Shown here piece after piece: positions 16,658-26,173 of a stretch of DNA of 64,000 nt. Source of the DNA: Bacillus sp. S/N-304-OC-R1. Lineage in GTDB: Bacteria; Bacillota; Bacilli; Bacillales; Cytobacillaceae. Location: the NCBI RefSeq assembly GCF_019749375.1, contig NZ_JACWFE010000013.1, positions 248,001 through 312,000 on the forward strand. The letters are read 5' to 3'. The notes beneath the pieces were generated by a model. That model made no database searches and was not told the DNA's origin. It saw nothing but the letters and a program-made list of their open reading frames with translations. The position numbers were made by a program, and so were the translations under genes. Position 1 is the stretch's first letter. Every line of letters starts with the position of its first letter.

Positions 16658-18958
16658 ATGAAAGTACGGAGAAGCTTGCAAGACTTAATGAAGGAAATGA
16701 AAGACTCAGAGCCCTTTAAGCAGAATATCGTTCATTGGCATACGATTGAAGAGAAAGAGGCAAAGGTAGAAAGTCTGCCAATAAATATTAGCACTGAGCT
16801 TAAAGGCGCATTACAAAAGAGAGGGATTACAAATCTTTATACCCATCAAAGATCAGCATATGAAACGGCTATGAAGGGGAAAAGCCTTGTCGCAGTCACA
16901 CCAACTGCATCCGGAAAAACGCTTTGCTATAATCTGCCTGTTCTGCAAACGATTATTAACAATCCTCATGCAAGAGCGCTTTATATGTTTCCGACAAAAG
17001 CCCTTGCTCAAGACCAAAAAAGTGAAATCAATGAGATTATTAATGAAACTGGATTAGATATAAATAGCTATACATATGATGGTGATACTCCTGCGAATAT
17101 TCGCCAGAAAGTTCGAAGAGCCGGACATGTTGTCATTACAAATCCGGACATGCTGCATTCAGCGATCTTGCCGCACCATACAAAATGGGTATCGCTCTTT
17201 GAAAATTTGAAGTTTGTTATTATCGATGAACTACATATCTATCGGGGTGTTTTTGGAAGTCATGTGGCAAATGTGATCCGAAGATTAAGAAGGATTTGCC
17301 GGTTTTATGGAAGTGATCCTATTTTCATTTGTACATCGGCTACGATTGCCAATCCTTTGGAGCTTGCAGAAAAATTAACGGAAAAACCGGTAGAACTAAT
17401 TGATAACAATGGAGCTCCAAGCGGGAGAAAGCATTTTGTCTTTTACAATCCGCCAATTGTTAATAAACCATTAAATATTAGAAGAAGTTCAACTTTAGAA
17501 GCAAGAAAGCTAGCTTCGATTTTGCTGGAAAATAAAGTTCAGACTATTATTTTTGCCAGAAGCCGGGTTAGGGTTGAAATTCTATTAACTTATTTACAGG
17601 AGCTAGTGAAGCATAAATTAGGTCCTAAAGCAATCCGTGGCTATCGTGGGGGGTATTTGCCAACGGAAAGGCGGGAAATCGAAAGAGGGTTGCGCTCAGG
17701 AGAAATTTATGGAGTAGTTAGTACGAATGCTCTTGAGCTAGGGGTTGATATTGGCCAGCTTCAAGTATGTATTATGAATGGGTTTCCGGGAACAATTGCT
17801 AGCTCATGGCAGCAGGCAGGACGTGCTGGCCGCCGGCATGATGAGTCACTTGTCATTATGGTTGCGAGCAGCAGCCCAATTGATCAGTATGTTATTCAAA
17901 ATCCAGATTATTTCTTTGAACGAAGCCCTGAAACTGCAAGAATCCAGCCAGATAATTTAATTATTTTAATCGATCATATGAAATGTGCAGCTTTTGAGCT
18001 TCCATTTCATGCTGGTGAACGTTTTGGGTCTTTTGAGACAGAAGAAGTGCTTGAATATTTAGTGGAGGAAAGGGTCCTATTTCAAAATGGCGTTAAATAT
18101 TATTGGATGAATGATTCATTTCCTGCTCATAATATTAGTTTGCGGTCAGCTTCCCAAGAAAATGTCGTCATTATTGATCAATCTGATGTTGCCAATGTAA
18201 AGGTAATTGGTGAAATGGACCAATTTTCTGCGATGACCCTGCTCCATGAAGAGGCAATTTATCTGCATCAGGGAAGGCAGTTTCAAGTGGAGATACTTGA
18301 TTGGGAAGAGAAAAAAGCTTTTGTTCGGGAAGTAGATGTTGATTATTTCACAGATGCCAATCTTGCGGTAGAACTGAAAGTAATCCAGCAGGATAAGCAG
18401 CGATTCCTTTCTGCGGGAGAAATTGGTTATGGTGATGTCAGTGTAGTGGCAATGGCCACAATTTTTAAGAAAATAAAGTTTGAAACGCACGAGAATATTG
18501 GTTCAGGGCCGATTACGCTTCCGGAGGCTGAACTTCATACAAGCTCGACTTGGTTTTCGATGAATGATACCCTTTTTTCAGACAATAAGGAGCGGTTAGA
18601 GCAGGGGCTTATAGGTTCAGCTCATGCTTTAAGGCATATTGCTCCATTATTTGTAATGTGTGACCCTCAGGATATTCATGTTGTTCCGCAGGTGAAAGCT
18701 GCCCATAATGAAAAACCGACAATTTTCTTCTATGACCGATATCCAGGCGGTGTTGGTTTAAGTGAAAAGATTTACGAAGGATTCGAACATGTATTGAAGG
18801 AAGCATTAGGAATGGTCCGCAAATGTCAATGCGAGCAAGGATGTCCTTCTTGTATTGGAACAGACACGTCATCTGAGACAGCCAAATCTGATGTCATAAA
18901 AATATTGTCTAGCTTTATTTCTAATAGAGAAACTAGTGGTGAAAAGTATGTCCATTAA
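16658..18958 (+). CDS. mrfA: DEXH-box helicase MrfA (mitomycin repair), DUF1998 type
   Basis: Equivalent of B. subtilis YprA/MrfA, a 3'-5' DNA helicase that with MrfB removes mitomycin C lesions independently of UvrABC. The chain has 766 residues: Walker A TPTASGKT (about residue 80), DELH box (DELHIYRG), CTSAT motif III, then the second RecA-like domain with QQAGRAGRR. The C-terminal MZB/DUF1998 domain carries clustered Cys (CQCEQGCPSC) for zinc. The frame extends to GTG 16649, but AGGTGA fixes ATG 16658. It overlaps mrfB by 11 bases, so the two are coupled. Confidence 0.93.
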   Translation: MKVRRSLQDLMKEMKDSEPFKQNIVHWHTIEEKEAKVESLPINISTELKGALQKRGITNLYTHQRSAYETAMKGKSLVAVTPTASGKTLCYNLPVLQTIINNPHARALYMFPTKALAQDQKSEINEIINETGLDINSYTYDGDTPANIRQKVRRAGHVVITNPDMLHSAILPHHTKWVSLFENLKFVIIDELHIYRGVFGSHVANVIRRLRRICRFYGSDPIFICTSATIANPLELAEKLTEKPVELIDNNGAPSGRKHFVFYNPPIVNKPLNIRRSSTLEARKLASILLENKVQTIIFARSRVRVEILLTYLQELVKHKLGPKAIRGYRGGYLPTERREIERGLRSGEIYGVVSTNALELGVDIGQLQVCIMNGFPGTIASSWQQAGRAGRRHDESLVIMVASSSPIDQYVIQNPDYFFERSPETARIQPDNLIILIDHMKCAAFELPFHAGERFGSFETEEVLEYLVEERVLFQNGVKYYWMNDSFPAHNISLRSASQENVVIIDQSDVANVKVIGEMDQFSAMTLLHEEAIYLHQGRQFQVEILDWEEKKAFVREVDVDYFTDANLAVELKVIQQDKQRFLSAGEIGYGDVSVVAMATIFKKIKFETHENIGSGPITLPEAELHTSSTWFSMNDTLFSDNKERLEQGLIGSAHALRHIAPLFVMCDPQDIHVVPQVKAAHNEKPTIFFYDRYPGGVGLSEKIYEGFEHVLKEALGMVRKCQCEQGCPSCIGTDTSSETAKSDVIKILSSFISNRETSGEKYVH

Positions 18959-20189
18959 AAATAAACTAAATCGTTTAAAACCGCATTTATCACACGAGAG
19001 TAAAAATATTGTTCAAATAAACATGGAACAAGTTGAACTGGAGGATTTTCCTTATCGCGAAGTGTGGGAACAAAATGGAGTTTTACCATATTATTTTGAT
19101 GGAGATTTTTGCTTGATAAGAGAAAAGGAATATTCGATTTACGAAAAACATGGGCACTATGCATTTGCTCAATTTTACGATGCAGTGGAAGAATGGAATT
19201 CTGCTAATTTTCAACATCCGCTTTCAGCTGCAGGACATCAGCCAGAGCATTTCTTTTTCTTTGATACAGAGACAACCGGTTTGGGAGGAAGCGGAAATTT
19301 GATTTTTATTCTTGGGTCTGCTAGCTTTAAAGGAGATAAGGTTCATTTAAAGCAGCATATTCTTCCGCATCCTGGGGCGGAGGTTCCATTATATAAAAGC
19401 TTTCTTGAGAGTGTTGATTATAAAACAATGGCTACCTATAATGGGAAATCATTTGATTGGCCGCAAGTAAAAACACGGCATACATTGATCCGAGATCAAG
19501 TGCCGAAGCTGCCCCCATTCGGACATTTTGATTTGTATCATGCATCAAGGCGGATGTGGAAGCATAAATTAGAGCGGCTAAAGCTTTCAATTGTAGAAAA
19601 AGAAGTGTTAGGCGTTGAAAGAAAAGATGATCTTCCAGGATATCTTGCACCGATGATCTATTTTGATTATGTACAATCAAAAAATCCTGAGGGAATGATC
19701 GGGATTTTAAAGCATAATGAATTAGATATTTTGTCTTTAATTAGTTTATATACTCATCTTTCTTTTCAAATATTAGGGATGGACGTGGAACAGACAGAAA
19801 AAGAGCGGTTTGAAGTAGGCCGATGGTTTTCGCAAATAGGAGAATCTGCTTCAGCGAAGAAGACGTTCTCTGAAATTTCTGAAGGAACAAGTCTTGATGC
19901 TTTATTAGCCAAACATGCTCTTGCTTTTGAATATAAAAAGCAAAAAAAATGGACGGAAGCGGCCAGCCTTTGGGCTGATGTAGCTGAAAAAGGCGAGGCT
20001 CCTAGGAATCTTGAAGCTAGTATTGAACTTGCTAAAATATATGAACACCGGGAAATGGATATAAAAAAAGCTCTCCAGTATACAACCTTGGCACAATCCA
20101 TTTATCACGAGGATCCTACGTTTCAAAGCAAAGATTTAAATTCAGAAATCTTAATAAGACTAGAAAGACTGAATAAGAAATTAAAGTAA
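18948..20189 (+). CDS. mrfB: DEDD-type exonuclease MrfB
   Basis: Equivalent of B. subtilis YprB/MrfB (413 residues, same length here). It is the nuclease partner of the MrfA helicase in mitomycin C excision repair. The ribonuclease H-like domain shows FFDTETTGLGG (first acidic pair), YNGKSFDWP, and HNELDILSLI with the last Asp. The C-terminal part (about 290-413) is helical with TPR-like repeats. GTG codons at 18936 and 18939 fall in the ribosome site; ATG 18948 is correctly spaced. Confidence 0.92.
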   Translation: MSIKNKLNRLKPHLSHESKNIVQINMEQVELEDFPYREVWEQNGVLPYYFDGDFCLIREKEYSIYEKHGHYAFAQFYDAVEEWNSANFQHPLSAAGHQPEHFFFFDTETTGLGGSGNLIFILGSASFKGDKVHLKQHILPHPGAEVPLYKSFLESVDYKTMATYNGKSFDWPQVKTRHTLIRDQVPKLPPFGHFDLYHASRRMWKHKLERLKLSIVEKEVLGVERKDDLPGYLAPMIYFDYVQSKNPEGMIGILKHNELDILSLISLYTHLSFQILGMDVEQTEKERFEVGRWFSQIGESASAKKTFSEISEGTSLDALLAKHALAFEYKKQKKWTEAASLWADVAEKGEAPRNLEASIELAKIYEHREMDIKKALQYTTLAQSIYHEDPTFQSKDLNSEILIRLERLNKKLK

Positions 20190-20267
20190 TTATAATGGAA
20201 TTCACAAAGTTTTCATAAATAGCTAATTTCTAAAAGAATGTTGCTTTTTTACAATATTAAAAGCACA

Positions 20268-20401
20268 GAGTGGATTGGAGCGGAAGGCACTCGACTCCTG
20301 CGGGAAGTAGAGGAAAGGTCGAGACCCCGCAGAAGGAACGGCGAGGAGGCTCGACTTCCTCCCCGCGGAAAGCAAGTACCTGTAGCGGAAAGGAACGGTT
20401 C
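20268..20401 (+). repeat. Family A intergenic repeat, copy 3
   Basis: Nearly identical to copy 1 (1237-1370) across about 134 bases, and located just after mrfB in the gap 20190-20529. Where copy 1 has CTGTGGG/CCCACAG/CCCCACGG this copy has CTGCGGG (20298-20304), CCCGCAG (20326-20332) and CCCCGCGG (20361-20368): all three blocks change together, keeping complementarity. That implies selection for a fold. Frames crossing it are not genes. Confidence 0.85.
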
Positions 20402-20529
20402 AAATTTTTCGAAAACAGCCTAAAAATTAATGAAATACCCACTAATTTCCTAGTTGTCTGCAAATTGAAATACCTGTAAAATGTGTAATTGTGCAGATTT
20501 TATTTAGGGAATAGAGTGAGGCAGATACC

Positions 20530-20625
20530 ATGTATAAAGCAATATTATTTATGTTTTTTTTCGTTGTATTATTTGTAGCAATTGTTTTCTCTAACCTAAA
20601 AGATAGTGTTTATAGTTTGTTCTAA
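20530..20625 (+). CDS. Putative 31-residue single-span membrane peptide
   Basis: ATG 20530 opens a 31-codon frame: a short head, a strongly hydrophobic helix (about residues 5-21, rich in Phe, Val, Leu, Ile) and a short polar tail ending in YSLF. GAGTGAGG lies upstream at a suitable distance. An AT-rich hairpin with GAAAAAAC/GTTTTTTC (20661-20686) follows and may act as a weak terminator. It lies between repeat A3 and cotD. I do not recognise it; many Bacillus membrane peptides of this size are real, but a chance frame cannot be excluded. Confidence 0.45.
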   Translation: MYKAILFMFFFVVLFVAIVFSNLKDSVYSLF

Positions 20626-20692
20626 AATGAATAAATATTTAGGCACAAGTACATTATTAAGAAAAAACGATAAATTAGGTTTTTTCATTAGT

Positions 20693-20720
20693 ACAAGATA
20701 CCTTTCTTCTACATAGGCTG
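20693..20720 (+). promoter_or_regulatory. Candidate sigma-K promoter of cotD
   Basis: AC (20693-20694), 17 bases, then CATAGGCTG (20712-20720), close to the mother-cell sigma-K pattern AC-N17-CATANNNTA. It lies about 40 bases before cotD, a gene known to be sigma-K dependent in B. subtilis. Confidence 0.55.
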
Positions 20721-20757
20721 TTAATGTAAATAAAACATGAAGAAAGGGGATCTTTAA

Positions 20758-21102
20758 ATGTACTGTGGACCAAGACCTACAAATGTATTACCGGCAATCG
20801 TTCATCCGACAAAATGCTGTGTAAATCATACTTTCCAGAATAATATTGTGCCACATATTCATCCTAGTCATACTACTACTGTAAACCATATTAATTTTGA
20901 GCATGTTCATTCCTTCCCGCACACTCAATCTGTTGTGAATGAAGTGACAAATCAACAGTTTGTAGCACCGCCGGGGCCGGGAGTTGTTCCTGCTCCAGGA
21001 TTTGGAGCACCAGGGTTTGGTGCACCAGTAGCAGGAGCTGCTCCTCCTTATGGTGTACCTGGACCAGGATTTGGAGCTGGACCATTTTTTAGGAAAAAAT
21101 AG
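20758..21102 (+). CDS. cotD: Spore coat protein CotD
   Basis: Inner-coat protein made in the mother cell late in sporulation. The first 65 residues carry the CotD signature: IVHPTKCCVNHTFQNN, VPHIHPSHTT, VNHINFEHVHSFPHTQS, rich in His and with a CC pair. The 114-residue chain is longer than B. subtilis CotD (75) because of a C-terminal Pro/Gly/Ala region (APGFGAPGFGAPVAGAAPP). The ribosome site is strong (AAAGGGGATC). It is preceded by a sigma-K-like promoter and ends at a terminator, so it is monocistronic. Confidence 0.9.
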   Translation: MYCGPRPTNVLPAIVHPTKCCVNHTFQNNIVPHIHPSHTTTVNHINFEHVHSFPHTQSVVNEVTNQQFVAPPGPGVVPAPGFGAPGFGAPVAGAAPPYGVPGPGFGAGPFFRKK

Positions 21103-21113
21103 GATATAATATG

Positions 21114-21146
21114 ACAAGAGCATATTTATTATGCTCTTGTTTTTTA
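21114..21146 (+). terminator. Terminator after cotD
   Basis: ACAAGAGCAT (21114-21123) pairs perfectly with ATGCTCTTGT (21131-21140), followed by TTTTT. Confidence 0.9.
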
Positions 21147-21232
21147 TATAATTCCTGCCATAATTATTGTATTATTTAATGAGATAAAATTTCTTCAATT
21201 TTCTTAGAAATTTTATTTAAGAAGGGTTTAAA

Positions 21233-21793
21233 ATGTCTAAAGTTGTAATTATTTCTGGTTATAAACCATATGAATTAGGGATATTCAAACATGATGACCC
21301 AGCTGTCCATTATATAAAAAAAGCCATTCGTAATCACCTATTAGCATTATTAGAAGAAGGGCTTGAATGGGTCATGATCAGCGGCCAGCTAGGTACAGAA
21401 TTATGGTCAGCAGAGGTGGTTTTTGATCTTCAGGCTGAAGGATATCATCTTCAGCTAGCAGTTGTGACTCCTTTTTTAAATCAGGAGGAATCTTGGAAGG
21501 AAGAAAATAAAGAATACTATGAATTTGTTTTGGCACAAGCTGATTTTGTTGATTCAGTTTCAAGAAAACCATATGAAAAGCCATGGCAATTTCGCTTGAA
21601 AAATCAATTCTTTATTAATAAAAGTGATGTTCTTCTATTGTTTTATGATACAGAGAAAGAAGGAAGCCCTAAATACCTTTATGAAGAGGCTAAAAAGCGC
21701 TCAGAGATGAGTAAATATGAAATTAGACTGGTTAGTTTTGATGATTTACAAGCAATTGTTGAGGAAGAACAAATGAAATTCAATGATTATTAA
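21233..21793 (+). CDS. ypsA: YpsA, DUF1273 Rossmann-fold protein
   Basis: A 186-residue protein of the SLOG/DprA-like Rossmann superfamily. The N-terminal [10 protein letters not shown] and the [12 protein letters not shown] stretch (nucleotide-binding glycine loop) match B. subtilis YpsA (about 180 residues). YpsA has been linked to cell-division control in Firmicutes and is found next to gpsB, as here. The exact biochemical activity is unknown. It starts at ATG 21233 behind AAGAAGGG. Confidence 0.92.
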   Translation: MSKVVIISGYKPYELGIFKHDDPAVHYIKKAIRNHLLALLEEGLEWVMISGQLGTELWSAEVVFDLQAEGYHLQLAVVTPFLNQEESWKEENKEYYEFVLAQADFVDSVSRKPYEKPWQFRLKNQFFINKSDVLLLFYDTEKEGSPKYLYEEAKKRSEMSKYEIRLVSFDDLQAIVEEEQMKFNDY

Positions 21794-21874
21794 TAATTCG
21801 TTCTAAAGAAAATTGACAAAAATACTTATCTTTGAAAAAATAGAAATGATGATGGTGAACTTTGAGGTGATATC

Positions 21875-22174
21875 ATGTTATCCGATAAAGTGAAATTAAC
21901 GGCTAAAGATATTTTGGAAAAAGAATTTAAAACGGCAATGCGAGGATACAAACCTGAAGAGGTAGATAAATTTCTAGATTGGGTTATAAAGGACTATGAA
22001 ACCTTCCATCAAGAAATTGAAGAGCTTCAGCAGGAAAATATGAGATTAAGAAAGCAGCTTGAAGAATCATCAAGACGACCAGCTACACAAACGGCAGGAA
22101 CAACGAATTTTGATATTCTTAAAAGGCTGTCTAATTTAGAAAAGCATGTATTTGGAAGTAAATTGTACGATTGA
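21875..22174 (+). CDS. gpsB: Cell-division protein GpsB
   Basis: Cytoplasmic adaptor that moves class A PBPs between side wall and septum; in B. subtilis it acts on PBP1 (PonA, also encoded in this window). The 99 residues show a DivIVA-like N-terminal domain ([25 protein letters not shown]), a coiled coil (about 35-68), a short linker and a C-terminal helix ([16 protein letters not shown]). The ribosome site GAGGTGA is well placed. It is followed by the rnpB promoter. Confidence 0.95.
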   Translation: MLSDKVKLTAKDILEKEFKTAMRGYKPEEVDKFLDWVIKDYETFHQEIEELQQENMRLRKQLEESSRRPATQTAGTTNFDILKRLSNLEKHVFGSKLYD

Positions 22175-22206
22175 CAAATATTTTCTTAATTTCAAATTGA
22201 AATCCA

Positions 22207-22235
22207 TTGCTATTCAGCTGAAAGTTACATATAAT
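22207..22235 (+). promoter_or_regulatory. Promoter of rnpB
   Basis: TTGCTA (22207-22212), 17-base spacer, TATAAT (22230-22235). The predicted start (about 22242) coincides with the 5' end of the RNase P RNA. Confidence 0.75.
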
Positions 22236-22246
22236 AACTTTTGTGA

Positions 22247-22670
22247 TCATTAATAGCGTTCGGGTAATCGCTGCAATGAGCTTATAGCAAATTGTAGAGG
22301 AAAGTCCATGCTCGCACAGGCTGAGATGCTTGTAGTGTTCGTGCCTAGCCAATAAATAAGCTAGGGCAGTTAGGCAGATGCTTACATTTGCTTGGCTGAC
22401 GGCAGGGAAAATGCCTAAGTCCTTTTGGATATGGCATGACTACCTTGAAAGTGCCACAGTGACGGAGCCTTTTCAGAAATGAAAAGGGTGGAACGAGGTA
22501 AACCCCGCGAGCGAGAAACCCAAATTATGGTAGGGGCACTTTCTCTGAGGAATTCAACGAGGAGAAGGACAGGTTAAACCTGTAGATAGATGATTACCAC
22601 CTGAGTACGAGACCTAGGGTCGTATGCAGTACAAAGGCACAAAACATGGCTTACAGAACGTTATTAGTGA
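22247..22670 (+). ncRNA. rnpB: RNase P RNA, Bacillus B-type
   Basis: Catalytic RNA of RNase P, which trims tRNA 5' leaders. Conserved blocks are visible in order: GTTCGGGTAATCGCTGC, GAGGAAAGTCCATGCTCGCAC, GTAGTGTTCGTGCCTAGC, GGCTGACGGCAGGG, CCTTGAAAGTGCCACAGTGACG, GTAAACCCC, GCGAGAAACCCAAATT, GAATTCAACG, ACCTGAGTACGAG and AACATGGCTTACAGAACG. The ends pair as helix P1 (TCATTAATAGCGTTC with GAACGTTATTAGTGA). Length is about 424 nt against 401 in B. subtilis. It sits after gpsB as in that species. Ends are taken from P1 and are good to a few bases. Confidence 0.96.
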
Positions 22671-22690
22671 GATGAATGAATGAAACTGAT

Positions 22691-22723
22691 GCTCTCCTTT
22701 TAGAGGAGAGCTTTTCTTTTTTT
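22691..22723 (+). terminator. Terminator after rnpB
   Basis: GCTCTCCT (22691-22698) pairs with AGGAGAGC (22704-22711), followed by TTTTCTTTTTTT. Confidence 0.9.
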
Positions 22724-22871
22724 ATAAATATGAAGATTTTTTGACTTGCTCTAATGATTGATTACATATAGTTTTCTGCAAATCTTGTATATTCTGGTGA
22801 ATAAATATATGATAAAAATGCGATTGGAAAAACAATATCAATGAAAATTTCTGGTGTTAAGGAAGAGAAAA

Positions 22872-24899
22872 ATGACATTATCAGAGATCGTAATCAGGAG
22901 TATAGATGAAGGAGTAATCATTTTAAACAAAGATTTTAATATCTTGTCATTAAATCCAAAGGCTAATGCCTCTACTGGATTACAAGAGGATGAAGCCATT
23001 GGCGGCAGTTTGCTTAGTTTCTTTCATGAAGTGGAAATATTCCAAGCTATTTTTAGCTATCTGGAGATGAAGAGCAAGTGGGAAGGCGAGGCTCGATTAG
23101 TTAGAAAAAATGGAGATATTTTTCCCGCTTCTTTGACAGTTCAGTTATTGAATGAAGGAGATGATGTAAAATATCTCGTTATATTTAAAGATTTGACCTT
23201 TGAAAGAATGTCAAAAAATAAAATGGAATTAGCAGAAAAGGTTCTTGAAAATACAAGTGAAGGTGTTATGGTTACAGACCAGAATGCCAGAATTCTTTCA
23301 GTAAACCCTGCCTTTGAAATTGTAACTGGATTTAATGTTGAAGAAGTGATAGGGAAAAATCCAAATATTCTTCAATCAGGCATTCATGATAGCCAGTTCT
23401 ATAAAAATATGTGGAAAGAAATTTATGAAAAGGGGCAATGGAAAGGTGAAATTTGGAATAAACGCAAAAATGGCGATGTCTTTCTAGAATGGATTACAAT
23501 AAGTTGTATTAAAGATGAACAAGGGTTCATTACCAATTTTGTTGCTGTTTTTTCTGATATTACAGATAGGAAGCACGCAGAGGATCAATTAAGATATTTA
23601 GCTCATTATGATTCATTAACAGGTGTAGCTAATCGCTATAGTTTAAATAAGCGTTTGGAAGGATTAATTTATACCGCTAAAAAATATAATCAGATTTTAG
23701 CTGTTCTCTTTCTGGATTTAGATCGTTTCAAGCAAATTAATGATACACTTGGTCATAATTATGGAGACTTGCTTCTGAAAAATGTTTCCGCTAGATTAAA
23801 AGGGCTATTGAAAAATAAAGATATGATTGCCCGTCTTGGCGGTGATGAATTTGTAATCGTTTTGCCAAACCTTAAGCATCCTAAGGAAGCAGTAAGAATT
23901 GCGGAAACGATAATAGATGCTTTAACAAGGCCATTTCTTCTTGATAAGCAGGAAGTGTATATATCAACAAGCATTGGGATCAGTTTATTTCCTCTTGATG
24001 GCACTGACATTGAAACATTATTAAGAAACGCAGATAAAGCGATGTATGAGGCGAAAAATGCGGGTAGAAATCAATTTGAGCTCTATCATACACAGATGCA
24101 TCATAACGAATCAAGACAAATGATGTTAGAAAATTATTTGCGTAAAGCTATAGACCGAAACGAATTATTTCTTGTTTATCATCCTATTATTGATTCACAA
24201 ACAAATAAAGTTGTCAGCGTTGAGGCTTTAGTCAGATGGAAACAAGAAAAGCTTGGACTGATACCGCCTTCCGAATTTATTCCTCTTGCAGAAGAATCAG
24301 GATTAATCATGCCCATTAGTGAATGGATTATTCAAAAAGCGTGTGAAGACTTAAAAACTCTTCATTTACATGGGCATAATAAGATAAGAATGGGCATTAA
24401 TATATCGGCGATTCATTTCAATCAAGTTAATTTTGTAAAGTCAATTAGTGAGATTTTACAAACAACTAATGTGAATTCTACTTATCTGGATTTTGAATTA
24501 ACAGAGAGTATGATCATGCCTAAAGCAGATGAAACAGTTGATAGGCTTGTTAAACTTAAGCAACTTGGGCTAAAATTATCAATAGATGATTTTGGTACAG
24601 GCTATTCTTCCTTAAGCTATTTAAATCGTTTTCCCCTCGATACTTTGAAAATCGATCAAAGCTTTATTAATGGAATATCCTCTTATAAGGAAGACTGCTC
24701 TATTGTCCAGGCCATCATTACGATGGCACATCGATTGCATTTGAAGGTAGTTGCCGAAGGGGTAGAAAACAAAAAGCAATTTGAATTTCTGAAGAATGAA
24801 AATTGTGATTTTATACAGGGATATTATATTTCTAAACCAATCCCTTTACACAAGCTATTAACATTTTTTGATAACTGGAATACGGAAATATTAAAGTAG
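22872..24899 (+). CDS. PAS-PAS-GGDEF-EAL cyclic-di-GMP signalling protein
   Basis: A 675-residue cytoplasmic protein without membrane segments. Two PAS sensor domains (about 5-112 and 120-240) are followed by a GGDEF domain with intact GGDEF (323-327) and an EAL domain with EAL (451-453) and DDFGTGYSSL. Both cyclase and phosphodiesterase motifs look intact, so either or both activities are possible. The usual inhibitory RxxD before GGDEF is degenerate (KNKD). The frame opens at GTG 22854, but AAGGAAGAG supports ATG 22872. It lies between rnpB and the rRNA methyltransferase and starts its own unit after the rnpB terminator. Confidence 0.9.
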   Translation: MTLSEIVIRSIDEGVIILNKDFNILSLNPKANASTGLQEDEAIGGSLLSFFHEVEIFQAIFSYLEMKSKWEGEARLVRKNGDIFPASLTVQLLNEGDDVKYLVIFKDLTFERMSKNKMELAEKVLENTSEGVMVTDQNARILSVNPAFEIVTGFNVEEVIGKNPNILQSGIHDSQFYKNMWKEIYEKGQWKGEIWNKRKNGDVFLEWITISCIKDEQGFITNFVAVFSDITDRKHAEDQLRYLAHYDSLTGVANRYSLNKRLEGLIYTAKKYNQILAVLFLDLDRFKQINDTLGHNYGDLLLKNVSARLKGLLKNKDMIARLGGDEFVIVLPNLKHPKEAVRIAETIIDALTRPFLLDKQEVYISTSIGISLFPLDGTDIETLLRNADKAMYEAKNAGRNQFELYHTQMHHNESRQMMLENYLRKAIDRNELFLVYHPIIDSQTNKVVSVEALVRWKQEKLGLIPPSEFIPLAEESGLIMPISEWIIQKACEDLKTLHLHGHNKIRMGINISAIHFNQVNFVKSISEILQTTNVNSTYLDFELTESMIMPKADETVDRLVKLKQLGLKLSIDDFGTGYSSLSYLNRFPLDTLKIDQSFINGISSYKEDCSIVQAIITMAHRLHLKVVAEGVENKKQFEFLKNENCDFIQGYYISKPIPLHKLLTFFDNWNTEILK

Positions 24900-24908
24900 G
24901 GTGAATTT

Positions 24909-26048
24909 ATGACAAAATATGACATTATCGCAACATCGGCAATGGGATTAGAAGCACTCGTTGCAAAAGAAGTACGCGCACTTGGATATGATTGTGAAGT
25001 TGAAAACGGCAGAATTACATATAAAGGAGATGCTCTTGCGATTGCAAGATCGAATTTGTGGCTTAGAACAGCTGATCGTGTTCGTATAAAGGTTGGAGAA
25101 TTCAAAGCCACAACGTTTGATGAGTTATTTGAAAAAACAAAGGCACTGCCTTGGGAAAAGTTCTTGTCAGAAGATGCAGAGTTTCCTGTAACAGGGAAAT
25201 CTGTAAAGTCGAAACTTTTTAGTGTACCAGATTGCCAGGCGATCGTGAAAAAGGCAATTGTAGAAAGAATGCGGACTCATTACAAAAAAACGGGCTGGTT
25301 TGATGAAAATGGCCCATTATTTAAGATTGAAGTAGCCATCCATAAAGATGTTGCCCTGTTAACAATCGATGCGAGCGGAAGCGGTTTGCATAAACGCGGT
25401 TATCGTGCCGAACAAGGTGAGGCTCCTTTAAAGGAAACGCTGGCAGCTGCACTAGTAATGCTGACCAATTGGACACCCGATAAACCGTTTGTCGATCCTT
25501 TTTGCGGGTCTGGAACAATTCCTATCGAAGCGGCCATGATTGGACAAAATATCGCACCAGGCTTCAATCGTGAATTTATTTCTGAGGCATGGGCATGGGT
25601 GCCTGAGAGTGTTTGGGATGAGGCTAGAACAGAGGCTGAAGATTTAGCGAAATATGATCAAGAAATTGATATTACGGGAACTGACATTGACCATCGAATG
25701 GTGAAAATAGCCCAAGAGAATGCATTTGAAGCTGGATTTGGCGAGTTAATCAATTTTAAACAAATGCAAGTAAAGGATTTTACGACCAATAAAGAGTATG
25801 GTGTGATCGTTGGAAATCCTCCATACGGTGAAAGATTAGGGGATAAGCCTACCGTTCAAAAAATGTATGAGGAAATGGGCAAGGCTCTTGCAGAGCTTGA
25901 TACATGGTCCATTTATATTCTTACGTCAGATGAAGAATTTGAAAAATGTTTTGGAAAACAAGCGACAAAGAAACGCAAATTATTCAATGGGTTTATTAAA
26001 ACGGACTACTATCAATATTGGGGCAAAAGACCTCCAAAGGTAAAGTGA
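24909..26048 (+). CDS. ypsC: THUMP-domain 23S rRNA N2-guanine methyltransferase (YpsC/RlmL type)
   Basis: Class I SAM-dependent methyltransferase of 379 residues. An N-terminal ferredoxin-like plus THUMP region (about 1-155) recognises RNA. The catalytic domain shows FVDPFCGSGTIPIEAA (SAM motif I) and GNPPYGERL (the NPPY motif for exocyclic amino-group methylation of guanine). By homology to the N-terminal half of E. coli RlmL it probably makes m2G2445 in 23S rRNA. It starts 9 bases after the GGDEF-EAL gene, so the two may be cotranscribed. It occurs near gpsB/rnpB in B. subtilis too. Confidence 0.9.
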   Translation: MTKYDIIATSAMGLEALVAKEVRALGYDCEVENGRITYKGDALAIARSNLWLRTADRVRIKVGEFKATTFDELFEKTKALPWEKFLSEDAEFPVTGKSVKSKLFSVPDCQAIVKKAIVERMRTHYKKTGWFDENGPLFKIEVAIHKDVALLTIDASGSGLHKRGYRAEQGEAPLKETLAAALVMLTNWTPDKPFVDPFCGSGTIPIEAAMIGQNIAPGFNREFISEAWAWVPESVWDEARTEAEDLAKYDQEIDITGTDIDHRMVKIAQENAFEAGFGELINFKQMQVKDFTTNKEYGVIVGNPPYGERLGDKPTVQKMYEEMGKALAELDTWSIYILTSDEEFEKCFGKQATKKRKLFNGFIKTDYYQYWGKRPPKVK

Positions 26049-26173
26049 AATTCCCCTTAAAAGTAAAATAAATACAATTATTAGATATTTGGAAATGATT
26101 CTCGAGAAGCATAACACCTACAGTCCTTGAATACAATATGTGTATCATTAGAGAAGGCTAGGAGGGCTATGCA

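Noticed and set aside
20238-20479. Three open frames around 20.3 kb
   Set aside because: Artefacts of family A repeat copy 3; same composition as the repeat at 1.2 kb, not conserved protein.
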